Source: Gemmatimonadota bacterium (lineage in GTDB: Bacteria > Gemmatimonadota > Gemmatimonadetes > Gemmatimonadales > GWC2-71-9). From it: a stretch of DNA of 64,000 nucleotides. Location: contig JADJPD010000001.1 in the NCBI GenBank assembly GCA_016713435.1, forward strand, positions 1,021,071 through 1,085,070. Reading direction: 5' to 3'. Below, piece after piece: positions 26,545-35,100 of this stretch; position 1 is the first letter of the stretch, and every line of letters begins with the position of its first letter. The notes beneath the pieces are model-generated. The model saw only the letters and a program-made list of their open reading frames with translations. It was not told the DNA's origin and did no database searches. The position numbers were made by a program, and so were the translations under genes.

Positions 26545-27668
26545 GGTGGGTAGTAGTAGCGGCTACGCTCTTGGGTTTTCCCCTCGGAGCGGCCGCGCAG
26601 GACTTCCGGGTGGCCGATTCCATCGCCGAATCGGGGATCCGGCGGGGGGTGTACCCGGGGGCGGTGCTCCTCGTGGGGAACTCGCGCGGCATCCTGCACG
26701 CGCGGGGCTTCGGCCACCTCACCTGGAACCGCCGCTCGGCGGCGCCGACCCCGGATTCCACGCTCTGGGACCTGGCCTCGCTCACCAAGGTGATGGGGAC
26801 GACGGCCGCGGTGCTCCGGCTGGTGGAGCGGGGCCGGGTGGACATCGACCAGGCCGTGCGGACCTACCTCCCGGCGTTCAGCGGCGGCGGCCGGGACGAG
26901 GTCACGGTGCGGATGCTCCTCAACCACACCAGCGGCCTCCGCGCCTACCTGCCGCTCTACCGCACGGCGCCCACCCGCGACAGTGCCATCGCCCTCCTCT
27001 ACCGCGAACCGCTCCGGCGCGCGCCGGGGCGCATCGCCGAGTACAGCGACCTCAACTTCCTGCTGCTGGGCCTGCTGGTGGAGCGGGTAACGGGGCAGCC
27101 GCTTGCCACCTACGTCCGTGACTCGGTGCTGGCGCCGGCCGGGCTCCTGCACACGCAGTATCGGGTGGCGGATTCCCTGGCCGCGCGCACGGCGCCGACG
27201 AACATGGTGCGCGGCCGAGCCATCTGCTGCCGGGTCAACGACCAGAATGCGGAGCGCATGGGCGGCGCCGCCGGGCACGCCGGCCTCTTTGCCACCGGAA
27301 CCGACGTCGCCAGCTACGCGCGGATGTGGCTGGGGATGGGTACCATCGACGGCAGGCAGGTGTACCCGCGGGCGCTCCTCAAGATGTTCCTCACCCCCGA
27401 CCCGCGGATCCCCGACCGCCTCCTCGGCTGGGAACGCCCCGAGGCCGGCAAGCGCGACGACTCCGCCTTCGGGCTGCTCCTCTCGGAGGAAGCCTACGGC
27501 CACACCGGCTGGACCGGCACCCAGGTCTGGGTGGACCCGCCGCGCGACCTCTTCCTGGTATTCCTCACCAACCGGAGCTTCGCCCCGCGGGTGACCAACT
27601 CCATCCGCGCCCTCCGCGGCATCCGCGGGGCACTGGCCGATGCCGTGGTGCAGACGGTGGGGCGCTAG
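26541..27668 (+). CDS. secreted serine hydrolase, beta-lactamase (S12) family
   Basis: 375 aa with a signal peptide (MRWVVVAATLLGFPLGAAAQ). The S12/class C fold motifs are SLTK at 80-83 (nucleophile Ser and base Lys), YSDLN at 168-172 (Tyr of the YxN motif in a variant form) and HTGWTG near 330 in place of KTG. Such proteins are D-aminopeptidases, esterases or peptidoglycan-related enzymes rather than resistance beta-lactamases; the substrate is unknown. It overlaps the matrixin gene by 4 bp. A later Met would remove the signal, so this start is preferred. Confidence 0.85.
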   Translation: MRWVVVAATLLGFPLGAAAQDFRVADSIAESGIRRGVYPGAVLLVGNSRGILHARGFGHLTWNRRSAAPTPDSTLWDLASLTKVMGTTAAVLRLVERGRVDIDQAVRTYLPAFSGGGRDEVTVRMLLNHTSGLRAYLPLYRTAPTRDSAIALLYREPLRRAPGRIAEYSDLNFLLLGLLVERVTGQPLATYVRDSVLAPAGLLHTQYRVADSLAARTAPTNMVRGRAICCRVNDQNAERMGGAAGHAGLFATGTDVASYARMWLGMGTIDGRQVYPRALLKMFLTPDPRIPDRLLGWERPEAGKRDDSAFGLLLSEEAYGHTGWTGTQVWVDPPRDLFLVFLTNRSFAPRVTNSIRALRGIRGALADAVVQTVGR

Positions 27669-27888
27669 GGGGCGTCGAGGGAGCGGCGGGGTGAGGGGGG
27701 GCGGGGCAGGGGCGGGGCGGCCCCTGGGCGCGCCTCTGCGTGGAGTCACACGGAGCCTGGCCATTGCAGCGCCCGCGGCGACGCCCCGGATTCCACGCCG
27801 AGGTCGCTGCAGTGAAACCGCGCGCCAAGCCCCCGCCCTACCCGACCTCCGCCACCGAGATTAGGGTTGTGCCAGCAAGGAGGTCGTC

Positions 27889-28188
27889 ATGCAGACGCCC
27901 GAAACCATCAGGAAGGCGCTCCGCGGGGTGAAGGACCCGGAGCTCAACCTGAACATCATCGACATCGGCCTCGTCTACGAGGTGACCATCAACGAGCAGG
28001 GCGAGGTGAAGGTGCAGATGACCCTCACCAGCCCCGCCTGCCCCGCCGGCCCCGAGATCGTGGGGGACGTGAAGCGCTGCATCGAGGACCTCGAGGGGGT
28101 CACGTCGGTGGAGATCGAGATCGTCTGGGAGCCGTACTGGACGCCCGAGAAGATGGATCCCCGGGTGCGGGCGTTCCTCGGGGGGTGA
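27889..28188 (+). CDS. metal-sulfur cluster assembly factor, DUF59/SufT-PaaD type
   Basis: 99-aa protein of the MIP18 family, which helps mature Fe-S proteins. Features are MQTPETIRKALRGVKDPELNLNIIDIGLVYEV, then VQMTLTSPACPAGPEIVGDVK with the conserved Cys in SPACPAG, and VEIEIVWEPYWTPEKM. A good ribosome site AAGGAGG lies seven bases upstream. It stands alone; no suf or isc genes are near. The ferredoxin at 32.3 kb and the CDGSH protein at 39.0 kb are possible clients but not in its operon. Confidence 0.92.
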   Translation: MQTPETIRKALRGVKDPELNLNIIDIGLVYEVTINEQGEVKVQMTLTSPACPAGPEIVGDVKRCIEDLEGVTSVEIEIVWEPYWTPEKMDPRVRAFLGG

Positions 28189-28202
28189 GGTCTGTGCGTC
28201 AT

Positions 28203-28437
28203 TTCACCGCAGAGGCGCGGAGACGCTGAGGGCCGCAGAGGACCTGCGCGCGGGGCGGAGAGAACTTCTCGGGGTGAGTGCAGTTTATCCAGGGTGGTCT
28301 GGCAGCACGTGTGGGGAATGGTGCCGGTCCCGAACGGACACCGACCACGACAACGCGGGGCTCGTCCTGAGACGAGCCCCGCGTTTCACGTGCAGGTCCT
28401 CTGCGGCCCTCCGCGTCTCCGCGTCTCTGCGGTGAAT
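28203..28437. repeat. palindromic module, copy A (about 235 bp)
   Basis: Outer inverted repeat: TTCACCGCAGAGGCGCGGAG at the left and CTCCGCGTCTCTGCGGTGAA at the right. Inside are GAACGGACACCGACC and a hairpin GGGGCTCGTCCTGAGACGAGCCCC. Copies B (34796-35038) and C (39250-39517) have the same plan. No coding function is seen; both strands give only low-quality reading frames. Confidence 0.85.
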
Positions 28438-28450
28438 CAGGGCACCCAGC

Positions 28451-29581
28451 TCACCCCACCGCCGCCGCCAGCAATTCCGCGCCGAGGACGGACCGCTGCC
28501 AGCGCCGCATCCCCTCCACCTCGGCGAACTGCTCCACCGACTTGGGCTCGAGCCGGGCGATGGCTTCGAGGAGTCCATTGGGGCAGAGCACGCCCGGCGC
28601 CAGCTCCAGGCGCTCGCTGGCCGCGTTGCGGGCCAGCTTCAGGCGCTCGAGGCGTGCTTCGTAGGCCAGGTCGGGCGGGGGACGGCGGGCGCGCTCGAAG
28701 ACGGGAAGGGTGTCGGCGGGAGCCTTGATGCCGCGGGCCACCGCCGCCAGGATCTCGCCCCCGCGCTTCCTCAGCTGGTCGGGCGAGAGCGCCTTGAGCT
28801 CGCGCAGCGCCACCTCGTCGGCGGGCATCGCCTTGGCAATCGAGATCATCGCCTCGTTCTGGAGCACGCGGAACGGGGCGCGGTCGAGCTGCCTGGCCGT
28901 GGCCTCGCGCCAGGCGTGGAGCTCGCGGAGCACCGCGTACTGGTGGCCCCGCAGCGTGCGCGCGCCCTTGAGGCGGAGGTAGGCCTCCTCCGGCGGGCCG
29001 CCCGGGTTCCAGCGCACCTCCTCCAGCAGCTCGAACTCCTCCGCCGCCCAGCTCCACCGCCCCATCTCCTCGAGGCGCGCCTTCAGGATGTCGCGGAGCT
29101 GCGGGAGGTAGCGGGTGTCGTCCGCCGCGTATTCGAGCATGCCCGGCAGCAGCGGCCGCACGCTCCAGTCGGCGCGCTGGAACTTCTTGTCGAGCTTCAC
29201 GCCGAGGTACTTTTCGAGCAGCGCGGCGAGGCCGATCCCCGGCTCGTTCAGCAGCTGTGCGGCAATCCGGGTGTCGAAGAGGCTGGTGGCGGTGAAGCCG
29301 TAGTCGCGGTGCAGGATGCGGAGGTCGTAGTCCGCGTCGTGGAAGATCACCTCCACCCCGCGGTCGGCGAGGAGACGGCCGAGCAGCGCGAGGTCGGCCA
29401 CGGCGAGCGGGTCCACCACCACGGTGGCCTCGCGCGTGGAGGCCTGCACCAGGTAGATGCGGTCCTGGTAGCGGTGGAAGCTCGCCGCCTCGGTGTCCAC
29501 GGCCAGGAGGGTGACGCCGTCGAGGCCGCCGAAGAACCGGTCGAACGCCGCCTGCGACTCGAGATACAGCGAATCACTCAC
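28451..29581 (-). CDS. rnd: ribonuclease D
   Basis: 376-aa 3'-5' exoribonuclease of the DEDD superfamily that trims tRNA and other small RNAs. Exonuclease motifs: I is AVDTEA (Asp29, Glu31), II is IFHDADYDLRIL, III is YAADDTRYL. Two HRDC-type helical regions follow (TARQLDRAPFRVLQNEAMISIA and KLARNAASERLELAPGVLCPN). A GTG at 29581 starts the protein, overlapping the short upstream gene by 8 bp. Length matches the family. Confidence 0.93.
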   Translation of the reverse strand: MSDSLYLESQAAFDRFFGGLDGVTLLAVDTEAASFHRYQDRIYLVQASTREATVVVDPLAVADLALLGRLLADRGVEVIFHDADYDLRILHRDYGFTATSLFDTRIAAQLLNEPGIGLAALLEKYLGVKLDKKFQRADWSVRPLLPGMLEYAADDTRYLPQLRDILKARLEEMGRWSWAAEEFELLEEVRWNPGGPPEEAYLRLKGARTLRGHQYAVLRELHAWREATARQLDRAPFRVLQNEAMISIAKAMPADEVALRELKALSPDQLRKRGGEILAAVARGIKAPADTLPVFERARRPPPDLAYEARLERLKLARNAASERLELAPGVLCPNGLLEAIARLEPKSVEQFAEVEGMRRWQRSVLGAELLAAAVG

Positions 29582-29741
29582 GCGCGGCCACCATCTCGCG
29601 ACCCGCGGCGATCGCCTCGAAGGCCGTGGCCAGCGTCTCGTGGTGCTCCGCCACCGGCGGCGTCACCCCGATCGCGGCATCCATCTGGAGCTTCCGCGCC
29701 AGGCGGGCGGCGTGGCGGACAGGGTCGGTCGGTGGCTTCAT
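29574..29741 (-). CDS. small protein of unknown function (55 aa)
   Basis: A 55-codon reading frame from ATG 29741 to TGA 29574, overlapping the start of rnd by 8 bp. It begins MKPPTDPVRHAARLARKLQM, is basic at the N-terminus and acidic after it, and is mostly helical by composition. A CGGGAGG precedes it, though at only a short distance from the ATG. The overlap suggests coupled translation with rnd. No family is recognised; it could be spurious. Confidence 0.45.
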   Translation of the reverse strand: MKPPTDPVRHAARLARKLQMDAAIGVTPPVAEHHETLATAFEAIAAGREMVAARE

Positions 29742-29758
29742 GGACCGGGAGGTTTCGG

Positions 29759-30853
29759 GTGACGGGACCGCGCGATGATGGGAATAAAGTAGCGTACCCC
29801 GCCGCTTGGGTAGGGACCACGCTCCCGCTCGCGGCCTTCACCACCTCGCTGCCGCCCCGCCACCCGCTCGGCGCATTGCCGTCTCCCCTCGTCCCGGTGC
29901 CCGCGCTGGCGGCGCGCCTCGGCGCCCACACCTTCCTGGTGAAGCGCGACGACCTGAGCGGCCCCCGCTTCGGCGGCAACAAGCTGCGCGCCCTCGAGTG
30001 GCTCCTCCCCACCCTCGGCGACGCCGTGGTGACCATGGGCGGCTACGGCTCCACCTGGTGCGCCGCCCTCGCGGTCACCGCGGGCGAGGTGGGGGCCATA
30101 GCGTGTCCCGCGCTCGCCCCGCAGCCGTGGACCGACACCGTGGCGGGCATCCTCTCCACCACCAGCGCGCACGGCCAGGTCACGCTGGCCGGAAGCGAGC
30201 TCGGCATGCCCCTGGCGCTCGCGCGCGCCTGGCTCGGCGCGCGGCGGCACGGCCGGGTGTCGTGGCTGCCGGCCGGCGGGGCGTCTCCACTGGCCGTCCT
30301 CGGGAGCGCCAATGCCGCGCTCGAGTTCATGAACCAGGTGGAGGAGCAGGGGTTCCCGCGGCCCGATGCGGTGCTGGTTCCGGTGGGGTCCTGCGGGACC
30401 GCCGCCGGACTGCTCCTGGGCCTGGCGCTCGGGGGTTGGAGAACGACGGTGATCGGCGTGCGGGTGGCCGCCCCGCTCTTCGCCAACGCGTCCCGGGTGG
30501 GGCGGCTGGTGCGCGGGGCGGAGCGGCTCCTGCGCCGGCACGGCCTCCGGGCGCGGCCGACCCTGCCGCCATTCCGCCTGGTCCCCGATCAGCTCGGCGC
30601 CGGCTACGGCCATCCCACCGCGCCGGGCCGCGCCACGCAGGCTGCGCTGGCCGAGGCGGGGTTGCGAGTGGACCTGACGTATGGAGCAAAGTGCTGTGCC
30701 GCCGCGCAGGGCGTCGCGCCTTCCTTTCCGCACCTCTGCTTCTGGCATACATTCGACGCACGACTGATGTCGGCGCCGGCGACGGACCATCCGCTCGTCG
30801 CCCGCGCCCAACGGACGGCGGAGGCGCTGTGGCCACACCCGAAATCGACCTGA
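29759..30853 (+). CDS. PLP-dependent deaminase, D-cysteine desulfhydrase/ACC deaminase type
   Basis: 364 aa, fold type II PLP enzyme. The pyridoxal lysine lies in GPRFGGNKLRALEWLL; GGYGSTWCAALAVTAGE binds the cofactor phosphate-side loop, and SCGTAAGLLLGLALG is the second phosphate-binding loop. The family deaminates D-cysteine or 1-aminocyclopropane-1-carboxylate; I cannot choose between substrates. GTG 29759 is seven bases after GGGAGG, the best site. The 3' end overlaps the following gene by 25 bp. Confidence 0.85.
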   Translation: MTGPRDDGNKVAYPAAWVGTTLPLAAFTTSLPPRHPLGALPSPLVPVPALAARLGAHTFLVKRDDLSGPRFGGNKLRALEWLLPTLGDAVVTMGGYGSTWCAALAVTAGEVGAIACPALAPQPWTDTVAGILSTTSAHGQVTLAGSELGMPLALARAWLGARRHGRVSWLPAGGASPLAVLGSANAALEFMNQVEEQGFPRPDAVLVPVGSCGTAAGLLLGLALGGWRTTVIGVRVAAPLFANASRVGRLVRGAERLLRRHGLRARPTLPPFRLVPDQLGAGYGHPTAPGRATQAALAEAGLRVDLTYGAKCCAAAQGVAPSFPHLCFWHTFDARLMSAPATDHPLVARAQRTAEALWPHPKST

Positions 30854-32043
30854 CCGTCTACCCCGACGAGTGCGACGCCTACGGGCACCTGAACCAGGCC
30901 TCGTTCGTGGCGCTGTTCGAGCGGGCGCGGTGGGAGGTGCTGGCGCGCGGGCCGGGCATGGACTTCTTCACCCGGCGCGGGGTCTGGCCGGCCGTGCGGA
31001 AGTCGGTGGTGGAATACCTCGCCCAGGCCTATCCCGGCGACGTGCTGCGCTTCTCCCAGCTCCTGGTCCACGTGGGGCGCACCAGCTTCACCATCCGCCA
31101 GATGGCCCGCCGCCAGCGGGACGACCTGCTGGTGGCCACGGCCGAGCTGGTGTTCGTGTGCGTGGACCAGCGTGGCACTCCCGTGCCGGTGCCGTCCGAG
31201 CTCCCCAATGTCTTTGGCGACCGCCCGCTCCCGGGCAACCTCCGCCGGGTCGCCGTCAACGGCGTCAATCTCGCCGTGCTGGCCAAGGGGCAGGGACCGG
31301 CCATCCTGTTCGTCCACGGCTACCCGCTCGATCACAGCATCTGGGAACACCAGGTGGCGCACCTCGACGGCTGGACCCGCATCGCGCCGGACCTGCGCGG
31401 CATGGGCCAGTCCGACGCGCCCGACCTCGGCTACTCCATGCAGACCTACGCCGAGGACCTGCTGGCCCTGCTCACGGCCATGGGCGTGGACAAGGTGGTG
31501 CTGTGCGGGCTGTCGATGGGCGGCTACGTGGCGTTCGAGATGCTGCGCCGCGCGCGCGAGCGGGTGCGCGGCCTCATCCTGATGGACACCCGCGCCGAGG
31601 CGGACACCCCCGAGGGCAAGAAGGCGCGCGACGCCGCGGCGCAGCAGGCGCGCGAGGGAGGCGCCGACGCCATCGCCGGCGCCATGCTGCCCAAGATGCT
31701 GGCCACTGCGCCAGCGCCCGGGCAGCCGGAACTGCGCCAGAAGCTGCAGCGGATGATGGCTGCCACCCCGATGGCCGGGATCCTGAGTGCCCTGAGCGCG
31801 CTCAAGGAGCGCCCGGACAGCCACCCCTTGCTGCCCACCCTGACAGGCATCCCTACCCTGGTGGTGGTAGGCGAGGACGACCAGATCACCCCGGTGGCCG
31901 GCGCCCGGACCATGGCGGCGGCCATCCCGGGAGCCCAGTTGCGGGTGGTTCCCGGGGCCGGCCACCTGACACCACTGGAACAGCCGGACGTCACCACCCG
32001 GGCCGTGGCCGATTTTCTGGCCACCCTGCCCAGGGCGGAATAG
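30829..32043 (+). CDS. thioesterase - alpha/beta hydrolase fusion
   Basis: A 404-aa two-domain protein. Residues 1-135 are a hotdog acyl-CoA thioesterase: YPDECDAYGHLNQASFVALFERARWE is the 4HBT active-site segment with the catalytic Asp. Residues about 145-404 form an alpha/beta hydrolase with LFVHGYPLDHSIW, the nucleophile elbow GLSMGGY, an acid in VVGEDDQITP and His in GAGHLTPLEQP. Both catalytic sets look intact. Start at GTG 30829 inside the upstream gene gives exactly the thioesterase N-terminus. The acyl substrate is unknown. Confidence 0.82.
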   Translation: MATPEIDLTVYPDECDAYGHLNQASFVALFERARWEVLARGPGMDFFTRRGVWPAVRKSVVEYLAQAYPGDVLRFSQLLVHVGRTSFTIRQMARRQRDDLLVATAELVFVCVDQRGTPVPVPSELPNVFGDRPLPGNLRRVAVNGVNLAVLAKGQGPAILFVHGYPLDHSIWEHQVAHLDGWTRIAPDLRGMGQSDAPDLGYSMQTYAEDLLALLTAMGVDKVVLCGLSMGGYVAFEMLRRARERVRGLILMDTRAEADTPEGKKARDAAAQQAREGGADAIAGAMLPKMLATAPAPGQPELRQKLQRMMAATPMAGILSALSALKERPDSHPLLPTLTGIPTLVVVGEDDQITPVAGARTMAAAIPGAQLRVVPGAGHLTPLEQPDVTTRAVADFLATLPRAE

Positions 32044-32202
32044 GCTGCAACCTTTTCGGGGGGGTGTGCGTCTATAAAGTGGCGGCCGGAATGACCTGCG
32101 GTTCGGTTGCCTGTGTGACACCTTCCTAAACGCCCCGCCACCGCGGCCAAGTCAGTACGGTGACGGGGCGCCTCTCCTTAAGGACGCTGAAGCTGCCGGG
32201 AG

Positions 32203-32218
32203 TGTGACGAAAGTCACG
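32203..32218. promoter_or_regulatory. CRP/FNR-like palindrome
   Basis: TGTGACGAAAGTCACG fits TGTGA-N6-TCACA at nine of ten positions. It is far from either flanking gene's start, so its target is unclear. Confidence 0.35.
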
Positions 32219-32260
32219 CTGCCTGACGTGCCGCAGCGGTTGAAACGTGGGACAACGAGA

Positions 32261-32292
32261 ACGGGCCGCCCCCCGCGGAGGGGGCGGCCCGT
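32261..32292. terminator. bidirectional terminator hairpin
   Basis: ACGGGCCGCCCCC and GGGGGCGGCCCGT form a strong stem between the fusion hydrolase and the ferredoxin gene, which converge. Downstream on the plus strand is TCGTGTCT. Confidence 0.65.
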
Positions 32293-32316
32293 CGTGTCTA
32301 ACCCTGCCGGCGGCGG

Positions 32317-32580
32317 TTACTTCTTGGGGCGGCCGGGCGGGGTGTCGCTGCCGAAGACGTCGCGGTTCTTGGCGATGAAGGCCTTCTGGTCCGCCGGCAC
32401 GTCCTCTTCCGGGAAGATGGCGTTCACCGGGCACTCGGGCTCGCAGGCCCCGCAGTCGATGCACTCGTCCGGGTGGATGAACAGCTGGTTGTCACCCTCG
32501 TAGATGCAGTCCACGGGGCACACATCCACGCAGGCGCGATCCTTCACATCGATGCACGCTGCCGTGATCACGTAGGCCAT
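32317..32580 (-). CDS. ferredoxin, FdxA-like 7Fe/8Fe type
   Basis: An 87-aa low-potential electron carrier. Eight cysteines: C9, C17, C21 and C25 in the first half (CIDVKDRACVDVCPVDC) and C40, C43, C46 and C50 in CIDCGACEPECP. The first motif C-x7-C-x3-C-P is that of a 3Fe-4S (or 4Fe-4S) site as in mycobacterial FdxA; the second is a 4Fe-4S site. AAGGAG lies nine bases before the ATG. The lysine-rich tail PPGRPKK ends the protein. Electron partners are not nearby. It diverges from the patatin gene. Confidence 0.93.
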   Translation of the reverse strand: MAYVITAACIDVKDRACVDVCPVDCIYEGDNQLFIHPDECIDCGACEPECPVNAIFPEEDVPADQKAFIAKNRDVFGSDTPPGRPKK

Positions 32581-32701
32581 TCTGCTGCTCCTTAGGAGTC
32601 GTGCGCCGCACTCGGCGCCGGTGTCGCTCGGCGGGGTGTCGCTGGGGCAAACATTGCCAGAGGCTCGGGCGTCGCGCAAGGGGGCGATTACCTTAGACGA
32701 C

Positions 32702-34762
32702 ATGCGTCGCACCGCCTTCACGGTTTTCATAAGCTCGCTGCTCTTCCTGGCCGTGCCGGCCCGCCCGGCGGCGGCCCAGGAGGCGTGCAGCGCCCCGCTC
32801 ACCCTCGTGCTCTCCGGCGGGGGCGCCAAGGGCCTGGCCCACATCGGCGTACTGCGGGTGCTCGACAGCCTGGGGATCCGTCCCACGCGGATCGTGGGGA
32901 CGAGCATGGGCTCCATCGTCGGCGGCATGTACGCCAGCGGATACAGCGGCCACGAGATCGACTCGCTGGCGCGGAGTCTCACGCTCTCCGACCTCTTCAC
33001 CCAGTACGCGCCGCGCACGCCGCGGGCGCTGTCGCCCCGGCTGCCGCTGGCGGTCTGGGAGGAGGGGGAGGGCGGCTTCTCGTTCCAGCGCGCCGCCGTG
33101 CGGGAGGGGGAGGTCAACGCGCTCCTCGACCTGGCCATGCTCCGCGGCAACCTGCGCGCGCGGGGGAACTTCGATTCGCTGCCGATCCCCTTCCGCGCCG
33201 TGGCCACCGATCTCGGGACGCGGATGCCCGTGATCCTCGCCTCCGGCGACCTGGCCCGCGCCGTCCGCGCCAGCATGGCCATCCCGCTGGTGTTCGATCC
33301 CGAGCGGATCAACGACCGCTTCCTCGGCGACGGGGCGCTCGCCGCCAACATCCCGGTGGATGCCGCCCGCGCCTTCGGCACCGGCCGCGTGCTCATCTCC
33401 GACGCCACCGAGCACCTCCCCGACGCCGGCGACTTCGCCAACCCGCTGGTGATGGCCGAGCAGCTGCTCGGCTTCCTGTTTCACCAGCCCGCCGCCGAGC
33501 TCCGCTCGGGCGACCTGCTGCTGCGGCCCGCCGTGGACTCGTTCAAGAGCCTCGACTTCGACAGCCACAGCGTGGACCGGCTGATCGAGCTCGGGTACGA
33601 GGAGGCCCGCACGCGGCTCGCTACCTGGGGCTGCTCGCCGGTGCCGCCCCCCGCGCCGTCGCGCCCCGAGTTCCGGGTGGCATCGGTGCGCGGGGTGGTG
33701 CCCTCCACCACCGAGGAGCGCTTTGTCCGGGCGCTGCTCGGCCTCGAGGAGGGGAAGCCGCTCGACGTGGAGCGGGTTCGCGACGGGTTCCGCTACCTCC
33801 GCACCAGCGACGGCATCCGCGCCGCCTGGCTGCAGCCGTCGGGCGCGCCGGACTCGCTGACGGTGGACCTGCTGGTGCGTCCGGCCAGCCGTCGGCTGGC
33901 CGCCTTCGGCGTGGCGTACGACAACGACCTCGGTGGCCGGATGTGGCTCGGCGCCGTGGACCGGAAGCTCCTCGGCCAGCGGCTCGAGGCCTCGGTGGCC
34001 CTGGGCCTCGGTGAGCTGCGGCAGGACCTCGAGTTCGGGCTCCGGACCTACACCGTGGTGGCGCGGCCGCTCCGGCCGGCCCTGACGGTGGGCGTGGCCA
34101 ACGAGGACATCCGCCGCTTCGATCGCGACGGCGACGAGCTGGCCCACCTCACCATGCGGGACCTGAACGGCTTCGCCGGCCTGGAGCAGGCGCTGGGGCG
34201 CACCTGGCAGGTGGCACTCGGCGGCCGGGCGCGCGTCTGGGGCAACGATCACTTCACCGAGGAGGCGCTGGGCGGACTCCTCACCCTCACCACGCTCGAT
34301 CGCGAGCGCCCGCTCCGCGCCGAGGGCGAGCTCGAGGTGATGCAGGACTACACGATGGTGCACGGCAGCGTGGGCTACCGCATCCCGCTCAGCCGGCGAG
34401 TGGCGGTGACGCCGTGGGCGCGCTACGGCTGGGGGAGCGACAGCCTGCCGCCGCACCTCACCTTTGCGCTGGGCGGATTCGACGGGTTCCCGGGGGAGCG
34501 GATCGGGGAGCGGCGCGGCAATCGTGAGGCATACGCCGGGCTCACCGCCACCATCCGCGCCTTCGGGCCGGTGGCGCTGCGGGCGCAGGGAGCCATCGGC
34601 CAGACGGCGCTCGGTGGGCCGGCGTTCCCGCGGCAGCGCTGGGAGCTCGGCGGCCGCGTGGGCCTCGGGCTCGACACGCCGGTGGGGCCGATCCGGCTCG
34701 AGTACGGCGTGGCGCGCGGGGGACGCAAGGAGTTCTTCGTGCGGCTGGGGGAGTGGTTCTAG
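32702..34762 (+). CDS. patatin-like phospholipase with outer-membrane barrel (PlpD type)
   Basis: 686 aa. A signal peptide (TVFISSLLFLAVPARPAAAQ) leads to a patatin domain at about 30-290: oxyanion GGGAKG (39-44), nucleophile GTSMG (Ser68) and the dyad Asp in DGA (210-212). Next comes a POTRA-like domain (about 345-420, FRVASVRGVVPSTTEERFVRALL) and a 16-strand-type barrel of the BamA/Omp85 surface-antigen family ending in Phe (VRLGEWF). This order is that of type Vd autotransporters such as PlpD, in which the lipase is carried to the surface by its own barrel. TACCTT lies seven bases before the ATG. Confidence 0.9.
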   Translation: MRRTAFTVFISSLLFLAVPARPAAAQEACSAPLTLVLSGGGAKGLAHIGVLRVLDSLGIRPTRIVGTSMGSIVGGMYASGYSGHEIDSLARSLTLSDLFTQYAPRTPRALSPRLPLAVWEEGEGGFSFQRAAVREGEVNALLDLAMLRGNLRARGNFDSLPIPFRAVATDLGTRMPVILASGDLARAVRASMAIPLVFDPERINDRFLGDGALAANIPVDAARAFGTGRVLISDATEHLPDAGDFANPLVMAEQLLGFLFHQPAAELRSGDLLLRPAVDSFKSLDFDSHSVDRLIELGYEEARTRLATWGCSPVPPPAPSRPEFRVASVRGVVPSTTEERFVRALLGLEEGKPLDVERVRDGFRYLRTSDGIRAAWLQPSGAPDSLTVDLLVRPASRRLAAFGVAYDNDLGGRMWLGAVDRKLLGQRLEASVALGLGELRQDLEFGLRTYTVVARPLRPALTVGVANEDIRRFDRDGDELAHLTMRDLNGFAGLEQALGRTWQVALGGRARVWGNDHFTEEALGGLLTLTTLDRERPLRAEGELEVMQDYTMVHGSVGYRIPLSRRVAVTPWARYGWGSDSLPPHLTFALGGFDGFPGERIGERRGNREAYAGLTATIRAFGPVALRAQGAIGQTALGGPAFPRQRWELGGRVGLGLDTPVGPIRLEYGVARGGRKEFFVRLGEWF

Positions 34763-34795
34763 GCGCCTCCGGCGGCGGTGCTTGGGTGGGGCTTG

Positions 34796-35038
34796 GTGCG
34801 TCTCAACGCAGAGGCGCAGAGGGCGCGGAGGGCCGCAGAGGGCATCGAGCCTGGGTCGGGACGTTGCCAACCCGGGCTCTGGTGCTTTTGGTGGGACCCC
34901 GCGAAAGGTGGGGAGCGTTGCCGGACCCGAACGGACACCCACAAAAACACCATGGGCTCACCCTGCGGTGAGCCCGCCATCCTCGGGCTGTTCCTCTGCG
35001 GCCCTCTGCGCCCTCTGCGCCTCTGCGTTGAGACGCAC
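34796..35038. repeat. palindromic module, copy B (about 243 bp)
   Basis: Outer arms GTGCGTCTCAACGCAGAGGC and GCCTCTGCGTTGAGACGCAC are exact reverse complements. The inner part holds CGAACGGACACCCACAAAAA and the hairpin GGGCTCACCCTGCGGTGAGC. It fills most of the 338-bp gap between the patatin gene and mnmE; nothing else is seen there. Confidence 0.88.
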
Positions 35039-35100
35039 CGAACCCGACCCCAGCACCGCCAGTCGGCGATCCGTGACGATACTGCTAGCTTAGACGCACC

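Larger units (their letters stand above)
32044..32316. other. 273-bp convergent gap, no CDS; possible small RNA
   Basis: No protein-coding frame is convincing. It holds TATAAA near 32075, a CRP-like palindrome at 32203-32218 and a strong hairpin at 32261-32292. A short transcript between them is possible but not shown. Confidence 0.4.
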
